In this document: positions 1 to 10,757 of the stretch, piece by piece
Layout of the letters: each line of letters starts with the position of its first letter
How positions within the stretch are numbered: position 1 is the stretch's first letter
NCBI RefSeq assembly: GCF_008364825.1
Contig: NZ_VTTO01000011.1
Location: 173,245 to 237,244 of the forward strand
DNA: 64,000 nt
Direction: 5' to 3'
Origin: Azospirillum sp. B21
GTDB taxonomy: Bacteria; Pseudomonadota; Alphaproteobacteria; Azospirillales; Azospirillaceae
Program-made: the position numbers and the translations under genes
Notes under the pieces: generated by a model
Told to the model about the DNA's origin: nothing
The model's input: the letters and a program-made list of their open reading frames with translations, nothing else
Database searches by the model: none

Positions 1-1586
1 CGGCTCAGCAGGTCGCCGATGCGGGCCGCCTCGTCGCGGAAGGTCTCGTCCAACTGGCGGGCGGTCTCCACCAGGGCACCCGCGTCGCGGTCCATGGTGA
101 TCAGCAGCTGGTTCAGCCGGCGCAGGCCCTCCGCGGTCCGTCTGAGGCTGTCGCGCCAGCTGCGGATTGCCGACAGCACCTCGTCCTGCAGCAGTGGCGA
201 CATCGGAAGTCCATGCACCGTCTCCAGAAGCTCGCCGGCATCGTCGACGATGCGGTCGGCTTCCTCCGCGTCGCGCACCGCCACGGCATCGGCCGCCCGC
301 CGGCCCAGGCGCAGGGCGACGATGGCGATATTCTGGGTTTCCTGCTCCGTATCGTTGGCCTGGATGGCATAGGCGATCAGCTGCACCACCTCTTCCTGGA
401 GCGCGGTGTATCCGGTCGCTTTCACCATCAGGATTCGTGCGGTCAGCGCCTCGATGGCGGATGCCGCTCCAGCGCTGGCATGCTGCGAATCGGCGAGCCT
501 CCGCTGCGCGGCGGTGGAGCGCGCCTGCACCTCATGCAACCCGTCCAATGCCGGGCGGACCGATGGCAGGAGGGTGGAGAGGAAGGTCACGTCCGGCTGT
601 TGGTTCAAGGTGCCGGTCAGGACCAGTGCCCGCACCACCGGCAGGGTCCGGATGACCTGCTCCGCCAGCATCCGTTCCCCAAGGCCGGCACCCGACCTGC
701 CGTCTTCGCCGAAGCCGGCAGCCGCCTGGAGCGCCGATTCGAACCGGTTCAGTGCCGCGTCGCGCTCCGCCCGCGTCTCGTGCAGCGCCTGCACGGCGGA
801 TTGCAGGTCGGCGACCGCCGCGGCATAGCGGCCGGCGGTTTCCGTCGCCGGATAGCGGTCGGCCAACGGATCGGTGCGGCGCAATGCCGCCTGGAGCCGG
901 TCGGCAGTGGCCGTCAGCTTGTCGGTGGCGATGCGGAAATCCGCGGCGGTCAGCGGTCGCCCGGTTCCGAAGACCCCGGTTCCGAAGGCCAGTGCCGCGA
1001 CATGCTGCGCCTCCGCACGTTGCAGGGCCAGCATCGCCTCGCGCAGTTCATGGGCTCCGTCGACCACGTCGCGGCTGTCGCGCAGGCGCTGGTCCGCTTC
1101 CGTAAGCGAGCCGAGCGAATCCACATTGGCGGCGTGCTGGCGCTTCCGGGCACGATCGGTCAGCGTCATCAGGCTGGCGGAATGCCGGCCCATATCGGCG
1201 ACGGCCGCATCATTGGCGCCCGTCACTTCGATGAAGGCGCGCATCTGGCCGACGTAGCGCTCCAGCACCGCGGTGGCGCGCTCCACCTCATGCCGGTGGT
1301 CGGCAGCCGATCCCGATGAATCCAGCTGCCGCAACTCGGCGCCCGCCGAGGCCGACAATGCCTCGAACCGGGCGACACGGCCGGCGCGATCGGTGGGAGC
1401 GACCTGGAGATAATCGATCCGTGCCGCCGTCGCCGCCAGCACGTCGCGATAGACGGAGCCGGCAAGTACCGCCGCCTCGTAAACCCGTTCGCTGCGGTCC
1501 AGCAGAAGACCGCCGGTGACGGCGATCACCGCGGCCACCGCCACCGGGACGCCCCCCACAATCGCGATGCGCGAGCGAATCCTCAT
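1..1586 (-). CDS. Partial membrane sensor or chemoreceptor, N-terminal part
   Basis: The reading frame starts at the ATG at 1586 and stays open to the left edge, so about 528 residues are visible and the C-terminus is missing. After a short basic stretch (MRIRSR) there is one strongly hydrophobic segment, about residues 7-29. A long, mainly helical, Ala/Arg/Glu-rich region follows that looks like an extended periplasmic or coiled-coil sensor domain. No second membrane segment, HAMP, kinase or methyl-accepting domain is reached inside the window. The architecture fits the N-terminal half of a histidine kinase or methyl-accepting chemotaxis protein, but the output domain cannot be seen. Confidence is high that it is a gene and low on its function. 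Confidence 0.6.
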   Translation of the reverse strand, partial: MRIRSRIAIVGGVPVAVAAVIAVTGGLLLDRSERVYEAAVLAGSVYRDVLAATAARIDYLQVAPTDRAGRVARFEALSASAGAELRQLDSSGSAADHRHEVERATAVLERYVGQMRAFIEVTGANDAAVADMGRHSASLMTLTDRARKRQHAANVDSLGSLTEADQRLRDSRDVVDGAHELREAMLALQRAEAQHVAALAFGTGVFGTGRPLTAADFRIATDKLTATADRLQAALRRTDPLADRYPATETAGRYAAAVADLQSAVQALHETRAERDAALNRFESALQAAAGFGEDGRSGAGLGERMLAEQVIRTLPVVRALVLTGTLNQQPDVTFLSTLLPSVRPALDGLHEVQARSTAAQRRLADSQHASAGAASAIEALTARILMVKATGYTALQEEVVQLIAYAIQANDTEQETQNIAIVALRLGRRAADAVAVRDAEEADRIVDDAGELLETVHGLPMSPLLQDEVLSAIRSWRDSLRRTAEGLRRLNQLLITMDRDAGALVETARQLDETFRDEAARIGDLLS

Positions 1587-1755
1587 GCGCGCCCCGCCGC
1601 AGTCATCGGCGCGCAGGCTGTCCCGGCGGGCAGCCGGGGTAACGAAGAGGATGACCGGCGGTCCGCCACGAACGCTCCGCACACAGGATCACTGGTGCCT
1701 TATCAGAGCAACAGGCGGGGGCAAAGAGCTAATGATGAACGGGCGGAAGCGGTAA

Positions 1756-1786
1756 CACGGGCGGGTCGCCATCGCGCCCGCCCGTG
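1756..1786 (-). terminator. Hairpin downstream of the cox/xdhC operon
   Basis: A perfect 10-bp inverted repeat (CACGGGCGGG / CCCGCCCGTG) with an 11-nt loop lies 8 nt beyond the stop of the minus-strand XdhC-family gene. No clear U-tract follows on the minus strand (TTACC), so it may be a weak or factor-assisted terminator. Confidence 0.45.
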
Positions 1787-1794
1787 GTCCCCGA

Positions 1795-2511
1795 TCAGCA
1801 GGGGTGGTTCTCTCCGCGGCGCACGCAGGTGATCTGTCCCATGGTCGATATGGCGATCTCGGCCGGGGTGACGGCGCCGATGGACAGGCCGACCGGGCCA
1901 CGGATCCGCTTGACTTCGGCCTCGCTCAGACCCTCGTCGCGCAGGCGGTCCAGACGCAGCGCGTGGGTGCGCTTGCTGCCCAGCGCGCCGACATAGAAGG
2001 CGGGGGAGCGCAGGGCGGCGATCAGCGCCGGATCGTCCAGCTTGGGGTCGTGGGTCAGGGTCACGACCGCAGTGCGGACATCGGGCTTCAGCTCCGCCAA
2101 GGCCTCGTCCGGCCACAGATGGTTCAGCTTGATGCCGGGGAAGCGCGCCTCGGTCGCGAAGGCTCCACGCGGATCGATCACCGTCACGTCGTAGCCGGTC
2201 AGCGCCGCCACCGGGGCCAGCGCCTGGGCGATGTGCACCGCGCCGACGATCAGCAGCCGCATGGCGGGATTGTGGACATGCACGAACAGACGGAAGCCGT
2301 CCTCGTCCTGCGGATCGACCAGCAGGCCGGAACGGTCCTGGCGGATGCGCCGCCGCACCTCGTCCAGCAGGTCGGGCTCCAGCCCGAAGCCGCCATGGAT
2401 GGTATCTTCGAAGACAAGGGTTTGCAGACCGCTGTTGAGGTCGGTCACCAGGGCGGCCGGGATCGCGGCGGCCTTCGCCGCGAGCAGCCGGTCCAGAATT
2501 TCGCGTTTCAT
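1795..2511 (-). CDS. XdhC/CoxI-family protein, Rossmann domain part
   Basis: A 238-residue protein of the XdhC family, which inserts or protects the sulfurated molybdenum cofactor in xanthine dehydrogenase and CO-dehydrogenase-type enzymes. Residues 85-120 form a Rossmann-like strand-loop-helix (LLIVGAVHIAQ, then VIDPRG), which is typical of the XdhC C-terminal domain. It is the last gene of the leftward cox-like operon and its ATG overlaps the stop of the preceding XdhC N-terminal-type gene by 4 nt. Together the two genes make up what is one polypeptide in many XdhC proteins. The role is inferred from family and context. Confidence 0.85.
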   Translation of the reverse strand: MKREILDRLLAAKAAAIPAALVTDLNSGLQTLVFEDTIHGGFGLEPDLLDEVRRRIRQDRSGLLVDPQDEDGFRLFVHVHNPAMRLLIVGAVHIAQALAPVAALTGYDVTVIDPRGAFATEARFPGIKLNHLWPDEALAELKPDVRTAVVTLTHDPKLDDPALIAALRSPAFYVGALGSKRTHALRLDRLRDEGLSEAEVKRIRGPVGLSIGAVTPAEIAISTMGQITCVRRGENHPC

Positions 2512-2837
2512 TCCACGGCCTCGATATAGACCTGTACCTGCCCGCCGCAGGCCAGCCCGACTTCCCAGGCCATTTCGTTGGTGATGCCGAAGGACAGCAC
2601 GCGCGGTTCGCCGTCCTCCATGGTCTTGGCGGCCTCATGCGCCACGGCGCCTTCGATGCAGCCGCCGGACACGGAACCCGCCATCGACCCGCGGTCGTCG
2701 AACGCCATCTGGCTGCCGACCGGCCGCGGCGAGGAGCCCCAGGTCGACACGACGGTCGCCAGGGCCACCCTGCGGCCGGCGGCGCGCCATGCGGCTGCCT
2801 GCTCCACGATGTTGTCCGCCATCAGGGTGTCGTTCAT
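2508..2837 (-). CDS. XdhC/CoxI-family protein, N-terminal domain
   Basis: A 109-residue protein matching the XdhC_CoxI N-terminal domain. It shows the signature VSTWGSSPRPVGSQMA (about residues 29-44) and the GSVSGGCIEGAV loop (about 53-64), whose Cys belongs to the conserved core of the family. It overlaps coxE upstream (2834-2837) and the Rossmann-type XdhC gene downstream (2508-2511), each by 4 nt, so translation is probably coupled. It likely works with the downstream gene in maturing the Cox-type molybdenum enzyme. The two-gene arrangement looks like a genuine split, since both parts keep their own starts and reading frames. Confidence 0.85.
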   Translation of the reverse strand: MNDTLMADNIVEQAAAWRAAGRRVALATVVSTWGSSPRPVGSQMAFDDRGSMAGSVSGGCIEGAVAHEAAKTMEDGEPRVLSFGITNEMAWEVGLACGGQVQVYIEAVE

Positions 2838-4051
2838 CCCGCCGCCTCCTTCAACCAGCGGCGCAAGCCCGGGCTACGTCGCGGACCGTCGGCCGACAGG
2901 ACACCGGCCAGATCCGCGAGGCTGTTCAGGCTGTGGGCCGCAAGAAAATCGTCCACATGCGGCAGCAGCGCCCGGATGCCCGAGGATTTCGGCGCGAAGC
3001 CTTCCCAGCGCAACAAAGGATTCAGCCAGACGAGCCGCCGACAGCTTTTGTGCAACCGTTCGGCCTCTGCCGCAAGCCCTTCCCCTGCATCCCTGTCCAG
3101 CCCGTCGGTAATGAGAAGCACCACGGCGCCCTGGCCCAGCACCCGCCGCGCCCAGGTCCGGTTGAAGGCGTGCAGCGCGGTGCCGATGCGCGTGCCGCCC
3201 GACCAGTCGGCGACCGCCCCCGACACGGCGTCGAGCGCCACGTCAACGTCCTTGTGCCGCAGATGGCGGGTGATGTTGGTCAGCCGGGTGCCGAAGACGA
3301 AGCTGTAGACCCGGTCGCGGTCGTTGGTGACCGCATGCATGAAATGCAGCAGCATGCGCGAATAGCGGGTCATGGAGCCGGAAATGTCGCACAGCACCAC
3401 CAGCGGCGGCGGCCGCGTGCGGCGGCGCTTGCGGGTCAGGTCGGACAGGTCGCCGCCGGTGCGCAGCATCCGCCGCAGCGTGGCGCGCGGATCGACGCGC
3501 GGCCCCATCGGGTCGGGGCGATAGCGGCGGGTGGTGACCTCCGCCAGCGGCAGGGCGAGACGGGTCAGCAGGCGCTTGGCCTGTGCCATCTCCTCTCCCG
3601 TCATCTTCTCGAAATCCTTGTCCTGCAGGCGTTCGGCAGCCGATACGGTGAAGGAGGCGTCGATCTCGATCTCCGTCTTCTCCGGCTCCTCCTGCTCGGC
3701 GCCGCTGCCGTGCAGGGCCTCGGCAAGGCGCTGGGCCATCTCCGGCTGGTCGGGCGGCGCCTCGGTGCGCACCTTCGGCAGCATCAGCGACATCATCCGC
3801 TTCAGGATGTCCGGATTGCGCCAGAAGACGTGGAAGGCTTGGTCGAACAGCTCGCTCTGGTCATGGCGGTTCACGAAGACGGCATGAAGCGCCCAATAGA
3901 AATCGGTGCGGTTGGACAGGCCGACCGCCTCCACCGCCTCCACCGCCTGCAGAACCTTTCCCGGCCCGACCGGCAGGCCGGCGGCGCGCAGCGCGCGGGC
4001 GAAATGCATCAGGTTGAGGGTGAGGCGGCCGGCCGGCGCGTCGTCCGTCAT
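2834..4051 (-). CDS. coxE: CoxE-like VWA-domain protein
   Basis: A 405-residue VWA-domain protein. The metal-ion-dependent adhesion site is visible as DISGSM (222-227) with a following GGTRIG (285-290) and LLITDGLDRD. The N-terminal half is the helical CoxE region. In Oligotropha carboxidovorans, CoxE acts with the AAA+ ATPase CoxD in post-translational assembly of the [CuSMoO2] active site. Here it sits directly after a CoxD homologue (7-nt gap) and overlaps the XdhC-family gene, so the same maturation role is likely for this form II enzyme, although copper insertion need not be involved. Confidence 0.88.
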   Translation of the reverse strand: MTDDAPAGRLTLNLMHFARALRAAGLPVGPGKVLQAVEAVEAVGLSNRTDFYWALHAVFVNRHDQSELFDQAFHVFWRNPDILKRMMSLMLPKVRTEAPPDQPEMAQRLAEALHGSGAEQEEPEKTEIEIDASFTVSAAERLQDKDFEKMTGEEMAQAKRLLTRLALPLAEVTTRRYRPDPMGPRVDPRATLRRMLRTGGDLSDLTRKRRRTRPPPLVVLCDISGSMTRYSRMLLHFMHAVTNDRDRVYSFVFGTRLTNITRHLRHKDVDVALDAVSGAVADWSGGTRIGTALHAFNRTWARRVLGQGAVVLLITDGLDRDAGEGLAAEAERLHKSCRRLVWLNPLLRWEGFAPKSSGIRALLPHVDDFLAAHSLNSLADLAGVLSADGPRRSPGLRRWLKEAAG

Positions 4052-4058
4052 GGCGGCC

Positions 4059-4982
4059 TCAGCGCGCGGTGGTGGCGGCCAGCTCGGTCTTGACCTGGGT
4101 CAGGATGCGCGCCGCCTCGCTGCCCTGGATGCGGGCGATGTCGTCCTGGTATTTCAGCAGCGTGCCCAGCGTGTCGTTGATGACGGAGGGTTCCAGCTCC
4201 AGCTGGTTCAGTTCGACCAGCGCCTGGGCCCAGTCCAGCGTCTCCGCCACGCCCGGCGCCTTGTAGAGGTCCATGCCGCGCAGGGTCTGGACGAAGCCCA
4301 CCACCTGGGCGGCCAGCCGCGCGTCCGCCTGCGGCGCCTTGACCGCCAGGATCTCCCGTTCCCGCGCGGCCGAAGGATAATCGACCCAATGGTAGAAGCA
4401 GCGCCGTTTCAGCGCGTCGTGGATCTCGCGCGTGCGGTTGGAGGTGAGGATGACGATGGGCGGCTCCGGCGCATGGACGGTGCCGAATTCCGGGATCGAG
4501 ATCTGATAGTCTGACAGGATCTCCAGCAGATAGGCCTCGAAAGGCTCGTCGGTGCGGTCGAGTTCATCGATCAGCAGAACCGGCGGCCCGGCAAGGTCGG
4601 GTTCCAGCGCCTGCAGCAGCGGGCGCTTGACCAGGAAGCGTTCGGAGAACAGGTCGGAGGCCAGCGATTCGCGGTCCTGCCCACCCGACGCCTCGGCCAG
4701 CCGGATCTCCATCATCTGGCGGGCATAGTTCCACTCATAGACGGCCGACGATGCGTCCAGCCCCTCATAGCATTGCAGCCGCAGCAGCTTGCGGCCGAGC
4801 GTCGCCGACAGGACCTTGGCGATCTCGGTCTTGCCGACGCCGGCCTCGCCCTCCAGGAACAGCGGACGCTTCAGCTTCAGCGCCAGGAACAGCGCAGTCG
4901 CCAGAGAACGGTCCGCGACGTAGGAGCCGCGGGTGAGAAGCGCCAGAGTGTCGTCGACGGATGCGGGGAGGGGGGTGGTCAT
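4059..4982 (-). CDS. coxD: CoxD-like MoxR-family AAA+ ATPase
   Basis: A 307-residue MoxR-type AAA+ ATPase. Walker A is GEAGVGKT (45-52), Walker B is LLIDELD (136-142), and a sensor-1-type ILTSNRTRE follows. CoxD proteins are thought to act as unfoldases that, with the VWA partner CoxE, drive sulfuration or metal insertion into the CoxL active site. It lies 34 nt downstream of the DUF2442 gene and 7 nt upstream of coxE, inside the leftward cox cluster. Translation starts at ATG 4982; no strong Shine-Dalgarno is visible. Confidence 0.9.
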   Translation of the reverse strand: MTTPLPASVDDTLALLTRGSYVADRSLATALFLALKLKRPLFLEGEAGVGKTEIAKVLSATLGRKLLRLQCYEGLDASSAVYEWNYARQMMEIRLAEASGGQDRESLASDLFSERFLVKRPLLQALEPDLAGPPVLLIDELDRTDEPFEAYLLEILSDYQISIPEFGTVHAPEPPIVILTSNRTREIHDALKRRCFYHWVDYPSAAREREILAVKAPQADARLAAQVVGFVQTLRGMDLYKAPGVAETLDWAQALVELNQLELEPSVINDTLGTLLKYQDDIARIQGSEAARILTQVKTELAATTAR

Positions 4983-5016
4983 GAAGGGCCCTGATGGATT
5001 GAATGAATGCAGGGCG

Positions 5017-5295
5017 TCAGGCGGCTGCTCGCCGCTGGTCCTGCGCCCGTTGCCACAGCCTGTCGGCAGGGTAGTCGATGTCCGGGTCCTCCGTGTCGCC
5101 CCAGCCGATGGCCCAACCCCAAGCCACCACCTTCACCTGGGCGAACAGGGTCGGATCGGCAAGCGGGCGCAACATGGTGAAGCGGCGGATCGGATCGGAC
5201 AGATCGACGACGTCCCGGGTGCCATCGATCCAGGTCACAGCCACCGACAGCGTATTGGAAAGAGCTTCGACGGCGGCGACGCGGGGCTGGTCCAT
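5017..5295 (-). CDS. DUF2442-family small protein
   Basis: A 92-residue protein of the DUF2442 family, with the typical core LSVAVTWIDGTRDVVDLSDPI and a C-terminal GDTEDPDIDYPADRLW. I chose ATG 5295 over an upstream start at 5322 because a GAGGAG Shine-Dalgarno lies at the right distance before it. It follows the DUF4160 gene with 4 nt between stop and start. DUF4160 and DUF2442 genes often travel as a pair and have been suggested to be toxin-antitoxin-like, but that function is not shown here. The pair is inserted between coxM and coxD in the same orientation. Confidence 0.75.
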   Translation of the reverse strand: MDQPRVAAVEALSNTLSVAVTWIDGTRDVVDLSDPIRRFTMLRPLADPTLFAQVKVVAWGWAIGWGDTEDPDIDYPADRLWQRAQDQRRAAA

Positions 5296-5299
5296 GGAA

Positions 5300-5533
5300 T
5301 TACTCCTCGCCATTGATCTCAATCCAGCGCAATGCCAGCAATGGCCGGTTCTCCGACGCCCATTCCAGCACCTTACGCATGGTATCAGGCGGCGCGGTGC
5401 CTTTCAGCAGCGCCAAATCATTGATCCGGACCAGTGCATTGAAGTCCGGCCCGACAATGTGGAAGTGCGGTGGATTGTGGTCGTCGGCATAGATGTAAAC
5501 GCGGGCGTTCCCTATTCGGACGATGATCGGCAT
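5300..5533 (-). CDS. DUF4160-family small protein
   Basis: The family core begins at MPIIVRIGNARVYIYADDHN, followed by PPHFHIVG, the hallmark of DUF4160. This gives 77 residues from ATG 5533. A longer reading from 5587 adds 18 residues (MWWRGCLTL...) outside the family core, so I prefer the internal start; neither has a clear ribosome site. It precedes the DUF2442 gene and the two form a compact pair. The conserved HFH motif suggests metal binding or catalysis, but no activity is established. It could be a small toxin-like partner or an unrelated passenger in the cox operon. Confidence 0.72.
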   Translation of the reverse strand: MPIIVRIGNARVYIYADDHNPPHFHIVGPDFNALVRINDLALLKGTAPPDTMRKVLEWASENRPLLALRWIEINGEE

Positions 5534-5618
5534 GGAGAAAGTCTGACCGTTCTTTTCCCGCAGCGTCAAGCACCCTCGCCACCACACAGACAGTGGTGGC
5601 GAGGGCGTGTCGACCGTC

Positions 5619-6410
5619 TTAACCCGCCGCTTCGACCGCCCGCTTCGCCATCACGGTGACGAGGTGGGCGCGGTAGTCGGCGCTGGCATGGATGTCGGCG
5701 TTGAGACCGTCGGCCTCCACCGACAAGCCGTTCAACGCCTCCGCCCGGAAGTCGGCGGCAAGCGCCGTCTCGAACGCTTCAGCGCGAAAGACGGAGCCGG
5801 CCGCGCCGGTCACTGCCACCCGAACCTCGGCACCGAACCGGGCGACGAACACGCCGACGATGGCATAGCGGCTGGCCGGGTTGCGGAACTTGGCGTAGGC
5901 CGCCTTGTCGGGACGGGAGAAGCGCACCGACTTGACGATCTCGCCCGGCTCCAGCGCGGTTTCGAACATGCCGGTGAAGAAATCGTCGCCGGTAATGGTT
6001 CGGCGGTCGGTGGTCACCGTGGCCTTGAGCGCCACCACCGCCGACGGATAGTCGGCGGACGGGTCGGCGTTGGCGATGGAGCCGCCCATCGTGCCCATGT
6101 TGCGGACCTGCCGGTCGCCGATGCCCTCCGCGAGGCTCGCCAGCGACGGGATCACCCGCTTGACGAGGTCGGAGTGGGCAACCTCCGCATGGCGGGTGAA
6201 GGCGCCGATCTCCAGGCCGCCATCAGCCTCGCGGATGCCTTTCAGCTCGGGAATGGCGCCGAGGTCGATCAGGTCGGTCGGTCGGGCGAAGCGCTGTTTC
6301 AGCGTCGGCAGCAGGGTCTGGCCGCCGCCCAGCAGCTTGGCGTCTTCCGCCTGGATGGCGGCCGCCGCGTCGGCGAGCGTTGTCGGCCGTTGGTACGTGA
6401 ACGCGTACAT
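5619..6410 (-). CDS. coxM: Cox-type molybdenum hydroxylase, FAD-binding medium subunit
   Basis: A 263-residue flavoprotein subunit of the xanthine-oxidase family. The two FAD pyrophosphate-binding loops are visible: GGGQTLLP (28-35) and TMGGSIANADP (107-117). It passes electrons from the [2Fe-2S] subunit to the quinone or another acceptor. A strong AAGGAGG Shine-Dalgarno precedes ATG 6410. It lies 28 nt after coxL, and the order coxS-coxL-coxM differs from the classical O. carboxidovorans coxMSL order. The length matches CoxM proteins. Confidence 0.93.
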   Translation of the reverse strand: MYAFTYQRPTTLADAAAAIQAEDAKLLGGGQTLLPTLKQRFARPTDLIDLGAIPELKGIREADGGLEIGAFTRHAEVAHSDLVKRVIPSLASLAEGIGDRQVRNMGTMGGSIANADPSADYPSAVVALKATVTTDRRTITGDDFFTGMFETALEPGEIVKSVRFSRPDKAAYAKFRNPASRYAIVGVFVARFGAEVRVAVTGAAGSVFRAEAFETALAADFRAEALNGLSVEADGLNADIHASADYRAHLVTVMAKRAVEAAG

Positions 6411-6438
6411 TCTCTAGCCTCCTTCTTCTTCGGCCGTC

Positions 6439-8835
<2,397 letters not shown>

Positions 8836-8902
8836 CTCGTGTTTCCTCCCACAGGAACGCGTAAGATGCGGAAATGCCTGCTTCTTGCTGGACTTATCGC
8901 CC

Positions 8903-9403
<501 letters not shown>

Positions 9404-9749
9404 CGGTTTTCCTCCCGCTGGCTGAAGTCTGGCTTGCAGTCGTTTGGCGTGCAGTTGGGACTTGTTGCTGTCGTGTGACGCGCCTTGAGCCGGAGCCGTG
9501 GTGGTGTCCGCTTCGGCCGGCGTCTTCCGCCACAAGGATAGGGGGTGACTGGCCGTCGAGGTCAAGAAGCCTCTGCATTCCTTGGCCGAAAGAATGGTGC
9601 GCTGACCGTCACACTATCGGATTGTACGTACTGGCGCGCAATTTTATGACGCGTTACAGTGGGTTGGGGCTGCCCGCACACGCGCGGGCACACGAACAAA
9701 TCAGCCCGGCACCGATCCGGGCGCAGCAACGATAATGGGGAGAGCCGCT
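9404..9749. promoter_or_regulatory. Divergent intergenic region, coxS / TAXI-TRAP
   Basis: This gap separates two divergent operons and should hold both promoters. No well-conserved -35/-10 pair stands out. A 7-bp hairpin TGCCCGC-ACACGC-GCGGGCA lies at 9671-9690, in the presumed leader of the TRAP operon. I see no credible gene in it. Confidence 0.4.
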
Positions 9750-10724
9750 ATGAATCGCCCGTCCGTGAAACGTCATGTCCTGGCCCTGTGCACCGCTGCC
9801 GGTCTCGGAATCGGCCTCGGTCTCGCCGCCCTGCCGGCCAAGGCGGAGACCTTCATCACCGTGCTGACCGGCGGCACCAGCGGCGTCTATTACCCGCTGG
9901 GCGTCGCCCTGTCGAACGTGTACGGCAAGGCGCTGCCGGGGGCCAAGGTGACGGCGCAGGCGACCAAAGCATCCGTCGAGAACCTGAACCTGCTGCAGGC
10001 CGGACGCGGTGAGATCGGCTTCACCCTGGGCGATTCGCTGAGCGACGCCTGGAAGGGCAACGAGGAAGTCGGCTTCAAGCAGAAGCTGGAGAAGCTGCGC
10101 ACCATCGCCGCGATCTATCCCAACTACATCCAGGTGGTCGCTGCCAAGGAGTCCGGCATCAAGACGCTGGCCGACCTGAAGGGCAAGCGCGTGTCGGTCG
10201 GCGCACCGAAGTCGGGGACGGAGCTGAATGCGCGCGCCATCTTCGGCGCCGCCGGACTCGCCTATAAGGACTTCGCCAAGACCGAGTATCTGCCCTTCGG
10301 CGAATCGGTCGACCTGATCAAGAACCGGCAGCTGGACGCGACGCTGATCTCCGCCGGCCTCGGCGTGGCGGCGATCAAGGACCTGTCGGCTTCGCAGGAG
10401 ATCACCATCGTCAGCATTCCGGCCGATCTGGTGCAGAAGGTCGGCGACGCCGCCTATATCACCGAGACGATCCCGGCCGGCACCTATCCGGGCCAGACCG
10501 AAGCGGTGCCGACCGCCGCGGTCCGCAACCTGCTGGTCAGCCATGCCGGCGTGTCGGACGACGCCGCCTATGCGATGACCAAGACCCTGTTCGAGAATCT
10601 CGACGCGCTGGCCGCCGCCCATGTGGCCGCCAAGCAGATCAAGCTCGATAAGACCGCCACCCAGTCGCCGGTGCCGCTGCATCCTGGCGCCATCAAGTAC
10701 TTCAAGGAAAAGGGGCTGATGTAA
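9750..10724 (+). CDS. TAXI-family TRAP transporter substrate-binding protein
   Basis: A 324-residue periplasmic binding protein. A Sec signal peptide (about residues 1-32, ending AKA) is followed by the TAXI hallmark ITVLTGGTSGVYYPLG. I chose ATG 9750 because GGGGAGAG precedes it; ATG 9735 is the alternative. TAXI proteins deliver organic anions to a fused 4TM/12TM TRAP permease, and that permease is the next gene (33-nt gap). The substrate cannot be read from the sequence; glutamate or other small carboxylates are typical of the family. Confidence 0.92.
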   Translation: MNRPSVKRHVLALCTAAGLGIGLGLAALPAKAETFITVLTGGTSGVYYPLGVALSNVYGKALPGAKVTAQATKASVENLNLLQAGRGEIGFTLGDSLSDAWKGNEEVGFKQKLEKLRTIAAIYPNYIQVVAAKESGIKTLADLKGKRVSVGAPKSGTELNARAIFGAAGLAYKDFAKTEYLPFGESVDLIKNRQLDATLISAGLGVAAIKDLSASQEITIVSIPADLVQKVGDAAYITETIPAGTYPGQTEAVPTAAVRNLLVSHAGVSDDAAYAMTKTLFENLDALAAAHVAAKQIKLDKTATQSPVPLHPGAIKYFKEKGLM

Positions 10725-10757
10725 CGGAGGGGCGAAGGCCGCGGGGAACGCAGACTG

